From Desulfoscipio gibsoniae DSM 7213 (GTDB taxonomy: Bacteria; Bacillota; Desulfotomaculia; Desulfotomaculales; Desulfallaceae): DNA of 64,000 nt. Each line of letters opens with the position of its first letter. Position 1 is the stretch's first letter. A program made the position numbers and the translations under genes. Shown in pieces: positions 44,661 to 52,392 of the stretch. Under the pieces are notes generated by a model that was not told the origin of the DNA, did no database searches, and worked only from the letters and a program-made list of their open reading frames with translations. The stretch is taken from NCBI RefSeq assembly GCF_000233715.2, contig NC_021184.1:868001-932000 (forward strand). The letters are read 5' to 3'.

Positions 44661-44690
44661 GGTGCCAGGTGTTGAAAGGTTGAAAGTTGA
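44661..44690. repeat. Half-copy of the family C repeat
   Basis: GGTGCCAGGTGTTGAAAGG matches the left arm of the palindrome at 32305 with one change, but no right arm follows. Confidence 0.65.
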
Positions 44691-44811
44691 AAGATGAAGA
44701 CGAGCAGGAATAATAGCCTAATAAAGTAATTTTCGCTGTAGTATTAGGTAAAATCTCAAATGGCAGGGCCATTTAAGCTAAATAACATACATGTAGTGAG
44801 TGCGTTCTCCC

Positions 44812-46140
44812 CTACTTTCCGAATTTATCCCTAATGACCCGCCAGCTGTCGGGATCCTCCATGCCCAGACGCCAAATGGCAATGCCTCTCAAGTTATACT
44901 TATTCACTGCATCCAGCTTGAAAGCCATGCTGCTGGAGTTTTCGAAATAAACGCTGTGCCAGTGGCCGTTCTGGTCGGTGTAACTAAAATAAGGGGCCTG
45001 GCTGCCGTTATCCCACTGTATGCTTTTTTTATACTTTTTAACAGTGTCCATAGCCAGCTGGTAAGAAAGGTACCTGGAGTTGCCCAGGCCATAATTCCAG
45101 TCAAAGCCGTAACCGGCGATACCCAGCAGTATCTTCTCCTGAGGCAGTTTGGACAGTGCATATTTGATAACCCGGTCAACGTAAGCCTGGGAGGCTATTG
45201 GGCCGGCCTTGCCGCCTGCGGTATGCTCATCGTAAGCCATAATGGCCACCATATCGGCATACCGGCCCACTTTGGCAAAATCAAAGTTGTCGCCCCAGCC
45301 GCCGGTAGCCTTGTCGGTGGTTCTAGAGGGAACGCAAACGATAATTTCAAACCCGGCAGGCTTTAACTGGGCCGACAGTTCAGCTAAAAACTGGATATAT
45401 AACTCCCGGTCCCAGGCATGCATATTTTCGATATCCATGCATACACCTTGAAAGCCGTTTTCTTTGAGCAGATCAAATATATTCATCACCAGTGTCCAGC
45501 GGGTGTTCGGGTTGGCCAGCACTGTGTGGAGCACATCCCGCCCAACGGAAGTTGTCCCGTAAAGCAGGTTATGTATCAAGGCATAGTTTTTGATATTGTT
45601 TTCTTTGGTGAGCTTAAGCACCTGGTTAATTTCCTGTAGCGTGTCGTTGCCGTACTGTTCCAGTTTCCCCGGGTTATTTCTGTCCAGCCTGTACCAGAAG
45701 GGGGATATGGAGGTTATGGTGTTTTTCTGCTTTTCCAGGGTAGCGTATGAAGATGGTATCGAGTACTCATCGCCAACGTAAAAACCAAGCACTTCCTTTT
45801 TAAACTTGGCTGAGGGGTCGGTTGACGGCGGTGGGGTGTATCCCAATAATTTATTAATTAACTGATTGGTTTGAGAACCTACAATACCGTCAACTTTTAT
45901 TTGATAATCTGACTGTAGTTTTACCACTGAGTTAGTGGTGATGGGGCCAAAATAACCTGTGGGGTTGGTTTGAAAGTAACCGAGGGTTTGTAATTGTTGC
46001 TGCAGAGTCAGCACATCCGCGCCCCGGTGTCCCTGTTTTAGCGGCAGCGCTGCCTGGGATGCGGGCACGCTAATTACAAAAAAGGATAATAGAAAAGCGG
46101 TAAGGGCCAGAGAAAGAAGCTTTTTCCAGGATGATGTCAT
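44812..46140 (-). CDS. Secreted GH18 family protein with peptidoglycan-binding domain
   Basis: A 442-residue protein: signal peptide (residues 1-31), one peptidoglycan-binding domain (about 35-95; LPLKQGHRGADVLTLQQQL, GYFGPITTNSVVKLQ), linker, then a GH18 catalytic barrel whose active site is in GVCMDIENM with the catalytic Glu. It resembles YaaH/SleL spore-cortex lysins and related sporulation chitinase-like proteins. ATG 46140 follows AAGGAGG. Near two coat genes, so a spore role is plausible. Confidence 0.88.
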   Translation of the reverse strand: MTSSWKKLLSLALTAFLLSFFVISVPASQAALPLKQGHRGADVLTLQQQLQTLGYFQTNPTGYFGPITTNSVVKLQSDYQIKVDGIVGSQTNQLINKLLGYTPPPSTDPSAKFKKEVLGFYVGDEYSIPSSYATLEKQKNTITSISPFWYRLDRNNPGKLEQYGNDTLQEINQVLKLTKENNIKNYALIHNLLYGTTSVGRDVLHTVLANPNTRWTLVMNIFDLLKENGFQGVCMDIENMHAWDRELYIQFLAELSAQLKPAGFEIIVCVPSRTTDKATGGWGDNFDFAKVGRYADMVAIMAYDEHTAGGKAGPIASQAYVDRVIKYALSKLPQEKILLGIAGYGFDWNYGLGNSRYLSYQLAMDTVKKYKKSIQWDNGSQAPYFSYTDQNGHWHSVYFENSSSMAFKLDAVNKYNLRGIAIWRLGMEDPDSWRVIRDKFGK

Positions 46141-46427
46141 GACGGCCTCCTTACATGTATTTTTTATCACATAAAGATTATAGAATAACTGGACAAGTAA
46201 AGCATTGGTCAAATATATGCTCAGTTGACAGATGTTCCAAAGCTTTAGAAAGTATGGTAATAAGGAATAAAATTAGTATGCTGATTTCGCGAGCATGGTC
46301 TACTATAACTTGCCAGAGGACTTTTGCCTCAAAAGGTGCAAGAGGCTTAATTAATATCAAAGTGGGGCATATTTTAGCCGTATATCCAACACAATATCTT
46401 TAAAACATTATGACGGAGGTAGACCTA

Positions 46428-46625
46428 ATGGCAGAAAGACCGTATCACCTGGATTTTAAGCATGACGAGCCCGAGTTGCAGCAGGATTTGCACCGGCCGG
46501 TGGGGGCACCGCGGGCCAGGGAGATTAAGTCCCAGGAGGCCCAATTGAACAGCGGGCAGCGGCATGGCACTAACAAGGGTGTAAAAATGGGTATGTCTGA
46601 GAAAACCGGGTTGAAAAATGAGTAA
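46428..46625 (+). CDS. Small hydrophilic protein of unknown function
   Basis: A 65-residue charged protein (MAERPYHLDFKHDEPELQQDLHRP and so on, ending with KTGLKNE). CGGAGG precedes ATG 46428. No motif recognised; low complexity in charge suggests a disordered protein, perhaps spore-related. Confidence 0.55.
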   Translation: MAERPYHLDFKHDEPELQQDLHRPVGAPRAREIKSQEAQLNSGQRHGTNKGVKMGMSEKTGLKNE

Positions 46626-46677
46626 AATAACAAGAAAGTTTATGAAAGTTTAAGTCTGACCCCATAAATGACCCCAT

Positions 46678-46707
46678 AAAAAAAGCCCCGTACAGGGGCT
46701 TTTTTTA
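46678..46707. terminator. Bidirectional terminator
   Basis: GCCCC (46685-46689) pairs with GGGGC (46695-46699) between A and T runs of seven. It serves two convergent small genes. The preceding TCTGACCCCATAAATGACCCC carries the CTGACCCC tag also seen at 26287. Confidence 0.85.
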
Positions 46708-46827
46708 TTGGCCTTCGCCGAAATTATCATTGTCGTCCATTCTGATGCGCAGGTAATCCTGGGCTGCTTCCTCATTGGCTTCACGGTTAACCCAGTCCAT
46801 TTCCTTGGCATCCTTATCATTAAGCAT
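46705..46827 (-). CDS. Small acidic protein of 40 residues
   Basis: The frame starts at ATG 46827 after CGGAGGTGATGAA and reads MLNDKDAKEMDWVNREANEE to DDNDNFGEGQ, highly acidic and probably a short helix. No family recognised. The strong ribosome binding site and terminator support a real gene. Confidence 0.55.
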   Translation of the reverse strand: MLNDKDAKEMDWVNREANEEAAQDYLRIRMDDNDNFGEGQ

Positions 46828-46972
46828 TTCATCACCTCCGCGATTATTCTTTGCATTAATCGTTCTATTATTACATGGTACCATTTCGTATAGGTTTTCG
46901 GTGTATGAATCCCTGATCATAGTCCGCTCATAATGTCGTAATAATGCGCGCAGTGAAGTTTAGGATATTAAA

Positions 46973-47001
46973 TTGGCAACTAGATAAAAGCCCGGTATAA
47001 T
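46973..47001 (+). promoter_or_regulatory. Sigma-A promoter upstream of larB
   Basis: TTGGCA (46973-46978) and TATAAT (46996-47001) with a 17-base spacer. A leader of about 190 bases follows, containing small GC hairpins such as CCGGATAAAACCGG near 47053, but no riboswitch I can name. The remaining part of 46828-47199 holds nothing else. Confidence 0.7.
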
Positions 47002-47199
47002 GATAACTGGATATGGTCGTACCTGGTTTGAGCGCTTTTAAATGTTAGGCAGCCGGATAAAACCGGTCTCATGATTTGTTAAGCTTCCATTACTTCGGTT
47101 GTGTTATTGCACGTGCAAAACCGGATTTTGTGGAGCCTAAAGCGAAATACCAGCTAGATTATATGCATTTAACTATATCGAGGACAGGGAGAATGTGAC

Positions 47200-47979
47200 A
47201 TGACCAGTGACGAGCTGCGCCAATTATTAATGGATGTTAATTTAGGCCGCCTGGACGTTGATGAAGCTTTGGGCAGACTGAAGAACTTGCCTTACGAAGA
47301 CATTGGATTTGCCAAGCTCGATCACCACAGGGCACTGCGCAAGGGTTTCCCGGAAGTGGTTTTCTGTCAAGGTAAAACCACCGCGCAGATTGTGGAAATA
47401 ATGAATAAACTAAGCCGAAACAACCGTACTGTTCTGGCCACCCGGGCCGGGCGGGATGTTTTTGATGCAGTGCAGGCTGTTTTGGATGATGCGGTTTACT
47501 CGGAGCTGGCCCGGACTATCGTGGTCTATCGTGGCGAGAGGCCGGCGCCCAGGGGCAATGTACTGGTGGTGACGGCCGGCACTGCCGATTTGCCGGTGGC
47601 GGAAGAGGCGGCTATCACCGCCGAGGTAATGGGCAACCGGGTGCACAGGTGCTACGATGTGGGAGTGGCGGGTATCCACCGTTTATTGGACAAGCTGGAG
47701 ATGTTTAAATGGGCGCACGTGGTCATTGTGGTGGCGGGTATGGAAGGTGCCCTGGCCAGTGTAGTGGGTGGGCTGGTGGAACAGCCTGTTATCGCCGTGC
47801 CCACCAGTGTGGGTTACGGGGCCAGCTTTCAAGGACTGGCGGCGCTGCTCAGCATGCTGAACAGCTGTGCCTCGGGTGTGGGCGTAGTAAATATTGATAA
47901 CGGCTTCGGGGCCGCCACGCTGGCTAATGCGATAACCCGTATTGCAGTTAAAAACTATTGCGCTAAAGATCGTGCTTAA
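47200..47979 (+). CDS. larB: LarB, nicotinic acid adenine dinucleotide carboxylase (nickel-pincer cofactor)
   Basis: A 259-residue protein of the AIR-carboxylase-like family. Motifs: GFPEVVFCQGKT, ATRAGRDVF, VVTAGTADLPVAEEAA, RCYDVGVAGIHRLL and VVGGLVEQPVIAVPTSVGYG. LarB makes the first intermediate of the nickel-pincer nucleotide for lactate racemase-type enzymes. LarC and LarE are not adjacent in this window. ATG 47200 has a GGGAGAATGTGAC site. Confidence 0.9.
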   Translation: MTSDELRQLLMDVNLGRLDVDEALGRLKNLPYEDIGFAKLDHHRALRKGFPEVVFCQGKTTAQIVEIMNKLSRNNRTVLATRAGRDVFDAVQAVLDDAVYSELARTIVVYRGERPAPRGNVLVVTAGTADLPVAEEAAITAEVMGNRVHRCYDVGVAGIHRLLDKLEMFKWAHVVIVVAGMEGALASVVGGLVEQPVIAVPTSVGYGASFQGLAALLSMLNSCASGVGVVNIDNGFGAATLANAITRIAVKNYCAKDRA

Positions 47980-48167
47980 ATACAGTCCGTAACGTAGTTC
48001 CATGGGTATTATCGTAACACATAAGTCCCGGCTATCTTTTTTAAACGGGTGTAATTTTTCTTGCTTAAGCATTAAGGGCAAAGAATAGGTGTGAAGCCAT
48101 GTCTACCCCAGTTACTTATGTTTAATAATTGCACATTTTTTATTAAATGAAACTAATATTTGGCGTA

Positions 48168-49139
48168 CTAATCTGAAATGCCCGCAATTGCAATAATGCT
48201 TTCTTTAAAATCTTCGTATTCAGCATTGTTTATATCTGCAAGATGGGATATATGATAAAACCTATCGGTTGTTGGTGATTCCTTACTTGCTAATTCCAAA
48301 TCGATGTTAAAACCAATCAAAGTCCAGCATTCAGTATAATGAGCCAATCGGGCCTTCTGGTGACTCTTCTCAGCTTCCCCTAAACGGTTATGGGCGTTTG
48401 ATAAATCTGTTCCACCCTTAATTTCAATGGCAATCCAGTTTTTGAACTTACCTGATTTTAATTTTTCCCTAATAATGATGTCCGGGTCGGAGGCAAACTC
48501 TATAAATGTCTCCCTCCCTGCGGCATTGCTTAAAACTATCTTTGTATTAGTTGACTCTTTGATAGCTGGGCTAACTATTTGTCTAATAATTTCAAAAACC
48601 ATCTTAGTTGCTGCGATCCCGAGATCATTATTCCTACCGCCTCTTAATTGAGGACCCAGTGTTAATAATGTTAGATCCCTAATTAAGCTGGCAGATATTG
48701 ATGATTTTTCGATCGAGTTCAATAACAATGAAGAACTTTTGTTTAATACTTTTACTAAATCTTCAATTAAGGGTTCCTGAGCTTTAGTTATGATCCCTTT
48801 AGATTCCATACTTTTAAAAATCCCAAATCCTAAACCTCTGTTACCCGTATAAAAAGACTTTTGGGGAAAACCCAATAGTAACCTGTAATAACCAATTAAC
48901 TGAGGGTTTGTCCTTAGTAAGTAAGGTACAACGAACATTACCTCCCCTCTTATCCCATATCTGGCTAATAATTGCAGGTCACTATTTTTAACATATTTCC
49001 TTAATTCTTTATCAAGTTTGCCTATATCTACTTTTTCAACTGTTTTGTATAATGCTTCCTGAAGGGTTGTCTTTTTTAATTTATCCAGCCTCTGATAGAA
49101 ACTAATTTGGGTGTCGGGAAGTGGGATTTTAAAGCTCAT
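48168..49139 (-). CDS. XcyI-family type II restriction endonuclease
   Basis: A 323-residue protein similar to XcyI/Cfr9I/XmaI-type enzymes: RYGIRGEVMFVVPYLLRTNP and YYRLLLGFPQKSFYTGNRG are characteristic, and the PD-(D/E)xK active site is in SDPDIII and WIAIEIKGG. By homology the target would be CCCGGG. It overlaps the methylase gene by 11 bases; AAGGAAG precedes ATG 49139. Lower GC than the flanking genes suggests transfer. Confidence 0.82.
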   Translation of the reverse strand: MSFKIPLPDTQISFYQRLDKLKKTTLQEALYKTVEKVDIGKLDKELRKYVKNSDLQLLARYGIRGEVMFVVPYLLRTNPQLIGYYRLLLGFPQKSFYTGNRGLGFGIFKSMESKGIITKAQEPLIEDLVKVLNKSSSLLLNSIEKSSISASLIRDLTLLTLGPQLRGGRNNDLGIAATKMVFEIIRQIVSPAIKESTNTKIVLSNAAGRETFIEFASDPDIIIREKLKSGKFKNWIAIEIKGGTDLSNAHNRLGEAEKSHQKARLAHYTECWTLIGFNIDLELASKESPTTDRFYHISHLADINNAEYEDFKESIIAIAGISD

Positions 49140-50028
49140 TGCATCTTCTTCTTTCTTCCTTATCGTATTTGGCAGATATAATCCTTTCACTGGCCATCTC
49201 GATATATTCAGGATTAATTTCAATTCCTATAAATCTACGGTTTAATTCGTTGCACACTACCCCTACTGTTCCTGAGCCAAAGAAGGGATCCAGGACAAAA
49301 TCATTTACCTTACTGCCAGCTTGAATACAGGGCATTATTAACTCCGGAGGAAATGTCGCAAAGTGGGCCTCCTTAAAAGCCTGTGTATTAACATTCCAGA
49401 CGGTTCTTTTATTTCTTAAATGGCCGGTGTCACCTGGTTCTTTAATTGATTGATAATCATAATAATAATGTTTCGATTTGCTTAGAAGAAATAAATATTC
49501 GTGACATTTTGTCGGACGATCCTTAACACTCTCAGGCATACAGTTTGGTTTATTCCAAATGATATCTGATCTTAGAAACCATCCATTAGCTTGAAGTGCA
49601 AAGGCAACCCGCCAAGGAACTCCAATAAGGTCTTTGGGTTTTAACCCCTCTGGAGTTTCGGGACGATAGCTCATAGCCCTAACATTAGTTTTAGTGTCAG
49701 TCTTTCGGTCAGGGGCACGATATTTTCGATTACCGCTTGTGTAGGAATCCCCTATATTTAACCAAAGGGTACCGTCGTCTTTTAAAACCCGTCTGACCTC
49801 TCTAAATATTTCAACTAAATTATTTATGTAATTATCAAGTTTATTTTCAGCTCCAATTTGATTTTCAATTCCATAATCCCGGAGTCCCCAATAAGGAGGT
49901 GAGCATACAGTACATTGAACTGTTTTGTCAGGAATTACCATTAATGCTTCTTTGGCATCTCCTAAAAGGATGCTGGATTCTCTAATCTCAAATGTTTTTC
50001 CTAACTCGCCTGATTTAATAACTTTCAT
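49129..50028 (-). CDS. Beta-class DNA methyltransferase partner of the XcyI-like enzyme
   Basis: A 299-residue methylase. The catalytic SPPY motif (TVCSPPYWGLRDYG) lies near the N-terminus and the SAM site FxGxG (DPFFGSGTVG) near the C-terminus, which is the class beta order of N4-cytosine or N6-adenine methylases. Association with an XcyI-like nuclease suggests N4-cytosine in CCCGGG. ATG 50028 follows GGAGG. Confidence 0.88.
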   Translation of the reverse strand: MKVIKSGELGKTFEIRESSILLGDAKEALMVIPDKTVQCTVCSPPYWGLRDYGIENQIGAENKLDNYINNLVEIFREVRRVLKDDGTLWLNIGDSYTSGNRKYRAPDRKTDTKTNVRAMSYRPETPEGLKPKDLIGVPWRVAFALQANGWFLRSDIIWNKPNCMPESVKDRPTKCHEYLFLLSKSKHYYYDYQSIKEPGDTGHLRNKRTVWNVNTQAFKEAHFATFPPELIMPCIQAGSKVNDFVLDPFFGSGTVGVVCNELNRRFIGIEINPEYIEMASERIISAKYDKEERRRCNEL

Positions 50029-50240
50029 GGTTACCTCCATAGCACAATAAATCATATGGAACTACCTTTTTTCAATTCATAACTATATTATACCAGTGGA
50101 GTTAGGGGCAAACAATAGTTCCCTCTGGGGGTTGCTAAAAAAACTAAACCATCCTTATTTTTGTCCTTTGCGAGCTCGCAGATGGGTATTTTTCGGTGGA
50201 AGGGTTAAATAAATCTTTTAACGTTTCATTACCACTTTAT

Positions 50241-51383
50241 TTAATTGCTTCCTTTGTTTTGTTCGTCACCATTTCCTTCATTACTTACTTCCATTTCCCA
50301 TTGCATATTCTTCAGCAGGGCGGTATCAACGCTGCGCAGGTGCAGGTCGCGCTGCGGGAAAGGTATTTCTAAACCGTGCTCCTGCAGCAGGTCGTTGATA
50401 CGGTAGTTCAGCGCGCTTTTTATTCGTTTACGCAGCACGGGATCGGATATCCAGTATAACAATCTAAAATCCAGGGAGGACTCACCGAAATTGAGAAAAT
50501 CCACCCGAGGCGGCGGGTCGTCCAGTACATCTTGGTGCTCATGGACCGCCTGCAGAAGCAGTTTTTCCAAAAGGCGCACGTTCGAGCCGTAAGCTACGCC
50601 AATTAGGATCGTTTGCCGCACAATAGGGTCACCGTAAGACCAGTTGATGATTTGATTCTCGATGAACTGGCTGTTGGGTATGATAATATGTTCATTATTC
50701 CTGGTGCGCACCACTGTGGAGCGAATATTAATATGCTGCACGTCGCAGTGAATATCGCCGATTTTTATTCTATCTCCTACTTTGATGGGGCGTTCAAATA
50801 ATAAGATCAAGCCGGATATAAAGTTGGAGGCAATATTTTGCATGCCGAAACCTATACCGATACCGGCTACACCGGCGAAGACAGTGAGGACACTTAAGTC
50901 AAAGCCAATAGCGGGCAAAGCTACCAGCACGGAAACAACGATAATGATGTAGTGCAGCAGCCGGCTAAAGGTATACTGCATGCCCTGGTCCATTTCATAG
51001 CGGCTGTATACCCGGTGCAATAAGAACCGGGAAATAAAATTGGAAAACTTTATGCTCAAACTGATGATAATAACGGGTATGATAAATGTCATTGTGGTAA
51101 CCGGTGTATTGCCGATTCTAAACCAGGTTTCCCCCAGCCAAAAGGTATCTTTGAAATAAATAATGGCATAAACAACTATGGCATAGAATGTACCCCAGTT
51201 AATCAGTGATTGGATAAAGGGAGCCAGGTCGTTGTTTTCGATTCTGGTATTGAACGCTGCATTTAACTTTTTAATCAGCCAGGAGCGTAACAAAAAAAAC
51301 AGCGGTATAAATATTAGAAAGTTTACTTCATTATGGTAACGGTAATTTTGCCAAATCTCGTACCATTCCCAAATGCTTTCCAT
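50241..51383 (-). CDS. mscS: Small-conductance mechanosensitive channel MscS
   Basis: A 380-residue channel with several N-terminal helices, then the pore and beta domain FAGVAGIGIGFGMQNIASNFISGLILLFERPIKVGDRIKIG, which is diagnostic, and a C-terminal mixed domain. It protects against osmotic shock. RBS GGAGGG just before the ATG. Confidence 0.92.
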   Translation of the reverse strand: MESIWEWYEIWQNYRYHNEVNFLIFIPLFFLLRSWLIKKLNAAFNTRIENNDLAPFIQSLINWGTFYAIVVYAIIYFKDTFWLGETWFRIGNTPVTTMTFIIPVIIISLSIKFSNFISRFLLHRVYSRYEMDQGMQYTFSRLLHYIIIVVSVLVALPAIGFDLSVLTVFAGVAGIGIGFGMQNIASNFISGLILLFERPIKVGDRIKIGDIHCDVQHINIRSTVVRTRNNEHIIIPNSQFIENQIINWSYGDPIVRQTILIGVAYGSNVRLLEKLLLQAVHEHQDVLDDPPPRVDFLNFGESSLDFRLLYWISDPVLRKRIKSALNYRINDLLQEHGLEIPFPQRDLHLRSVDTALLKNMQWEMEVSNEGNGDEQNKGSN

Positions 51384-51813
51384 GCCAGCCCTCCATAATT
51401 CCTATTGTCTTGTTGCTGCCATTGTGCAATCGCCGTCATTTTTGCTCGTCACTTATTATGGCGATCATTGCAACTTGTCGCCACCAGCGTAGTTTATTGC
51501 TTTATTACATAAAAATACTAACCTAATTAATCTCTTGTTAACCAACAATATAATAACATATTTTTTCAATATCCGACTGCTGTTTTTAAAAGGTTTCAAC
51601 TCATACGCCAATTACTACTCGGTCATAATAAGCATTAAGCGCAAATGCAGGGATCGCTTGTTATTAAGCGTTGGTGCCTTTAGCGTACCACCGGTTATAC
51701 CGAGACTCTTTCGGGGACTTAGCCCGAAAGGTTTTCAGTTGATATTGGAACTAGGTACAGGAGATGTTGTTGCAGGTTTACATTAATTCAATAATGAAAG
51801 GACTGATGGCTTG
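51384..51813. other. 430-base gene-free region between MscS and the BON gene
   Basis: CTTTCGGG (51708-51715) pairs with CCCGAAAG (51723-51730), followed by GTTTTC, a weak terminator-like hairpin. The rest is AT-rich and shows no gene I can support. Confidence 0.5.
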
Positions 51814-52350
51814 ATGTCGGATAAACCTAAAGACAAAGATAAAGCGCTGCAGCATAAAGTTCAACAAATGCTTGATAGCGATAAAGATTTGCAGGGTTAT
51901 GCTCTAAAAGCAAATGTCATAGACGGTGAGGTGCAGGTTAGCGGCGTGGTGGATGCACTGGCCGAGCAAAACAGGCTAAGGGAAAGACTGGCTAAAATGC
52001 CCGGGGTTAAAAGGGTGGAACTGGGGCTGGCGGTAAGCACGGACGGAGCCATTGACGACAGTAAAGTGACCGCGGAGGTCATGGAGGAGCTGGAAGCCAA
52101 CCCCGGAGTGGACCTGCGCCATGTAGGGGCCAAATCGGTTGACGGCACGGTATTCCTGATGGGCCGGGTAGATACCCCGGAGGAAGAACAAGAGGCTATA
52201 GCCAGCGCGTCCAAGGCCCGGGGAGTAACCAGGGTGGTCAGCCAGCTGAAAAATAGACCCGGTGATAGGTATGACGAAGAAAGCCTGGAGGAAATTTTTC
52301 ATCACCAGGTGAACAATGATGAGGAAGACGGTGGGGTTAGAATTTTTTAG
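51814..52350 (+). CDS. Protein with two BON domains
   Basis: A 178-residue soluble protein. Two BON-type units are visible: around LQHKVQQMLDSD...VDGEVQVSGVV and TAEVMEELEANPGV...VDGTVFLMGRV. BON proteins bind lipid or proteins near the membrane, and are found with envelope or stress genes. No signal peptide. Start ATG 51814 (TTG 51811 also in frame) after GAAAGGA. Confidence 0.82.
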   Translation: MSDKPKDKDKALQHKVQQMLDSDKDLQGYALKANVIDGEVQVSGVVDALAEQNRLRERLAKMPGVKRVELGLAVSTDGAIDDSKVTAEVMEELEANPGVDLRHVGAKSVDGTVFLMGRVDTPEEEQEAIASASKARGVTRVVSQLKNRPGDRYDEESLEEIFHHQVNNDEEDGGVRIF

Positions 52351-52392
52351 GTAAGTTTAGACCGGAACCTTTTTCAGGATGGGGGATCGACA

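Noticed and set aside
46155-46403. Open frame of 82 codons on the plus strand
   Set aside because: No ribosome binding site; overlaps the promoter area of the GH18 gene and has no sensible domain.
51535-51786. Open frame of 83 codons on the plus strand
   Set aside because: AT-rich, no ribosome binding site, translation without recognisable pattern; crosses a hairpin at 51708-51730.
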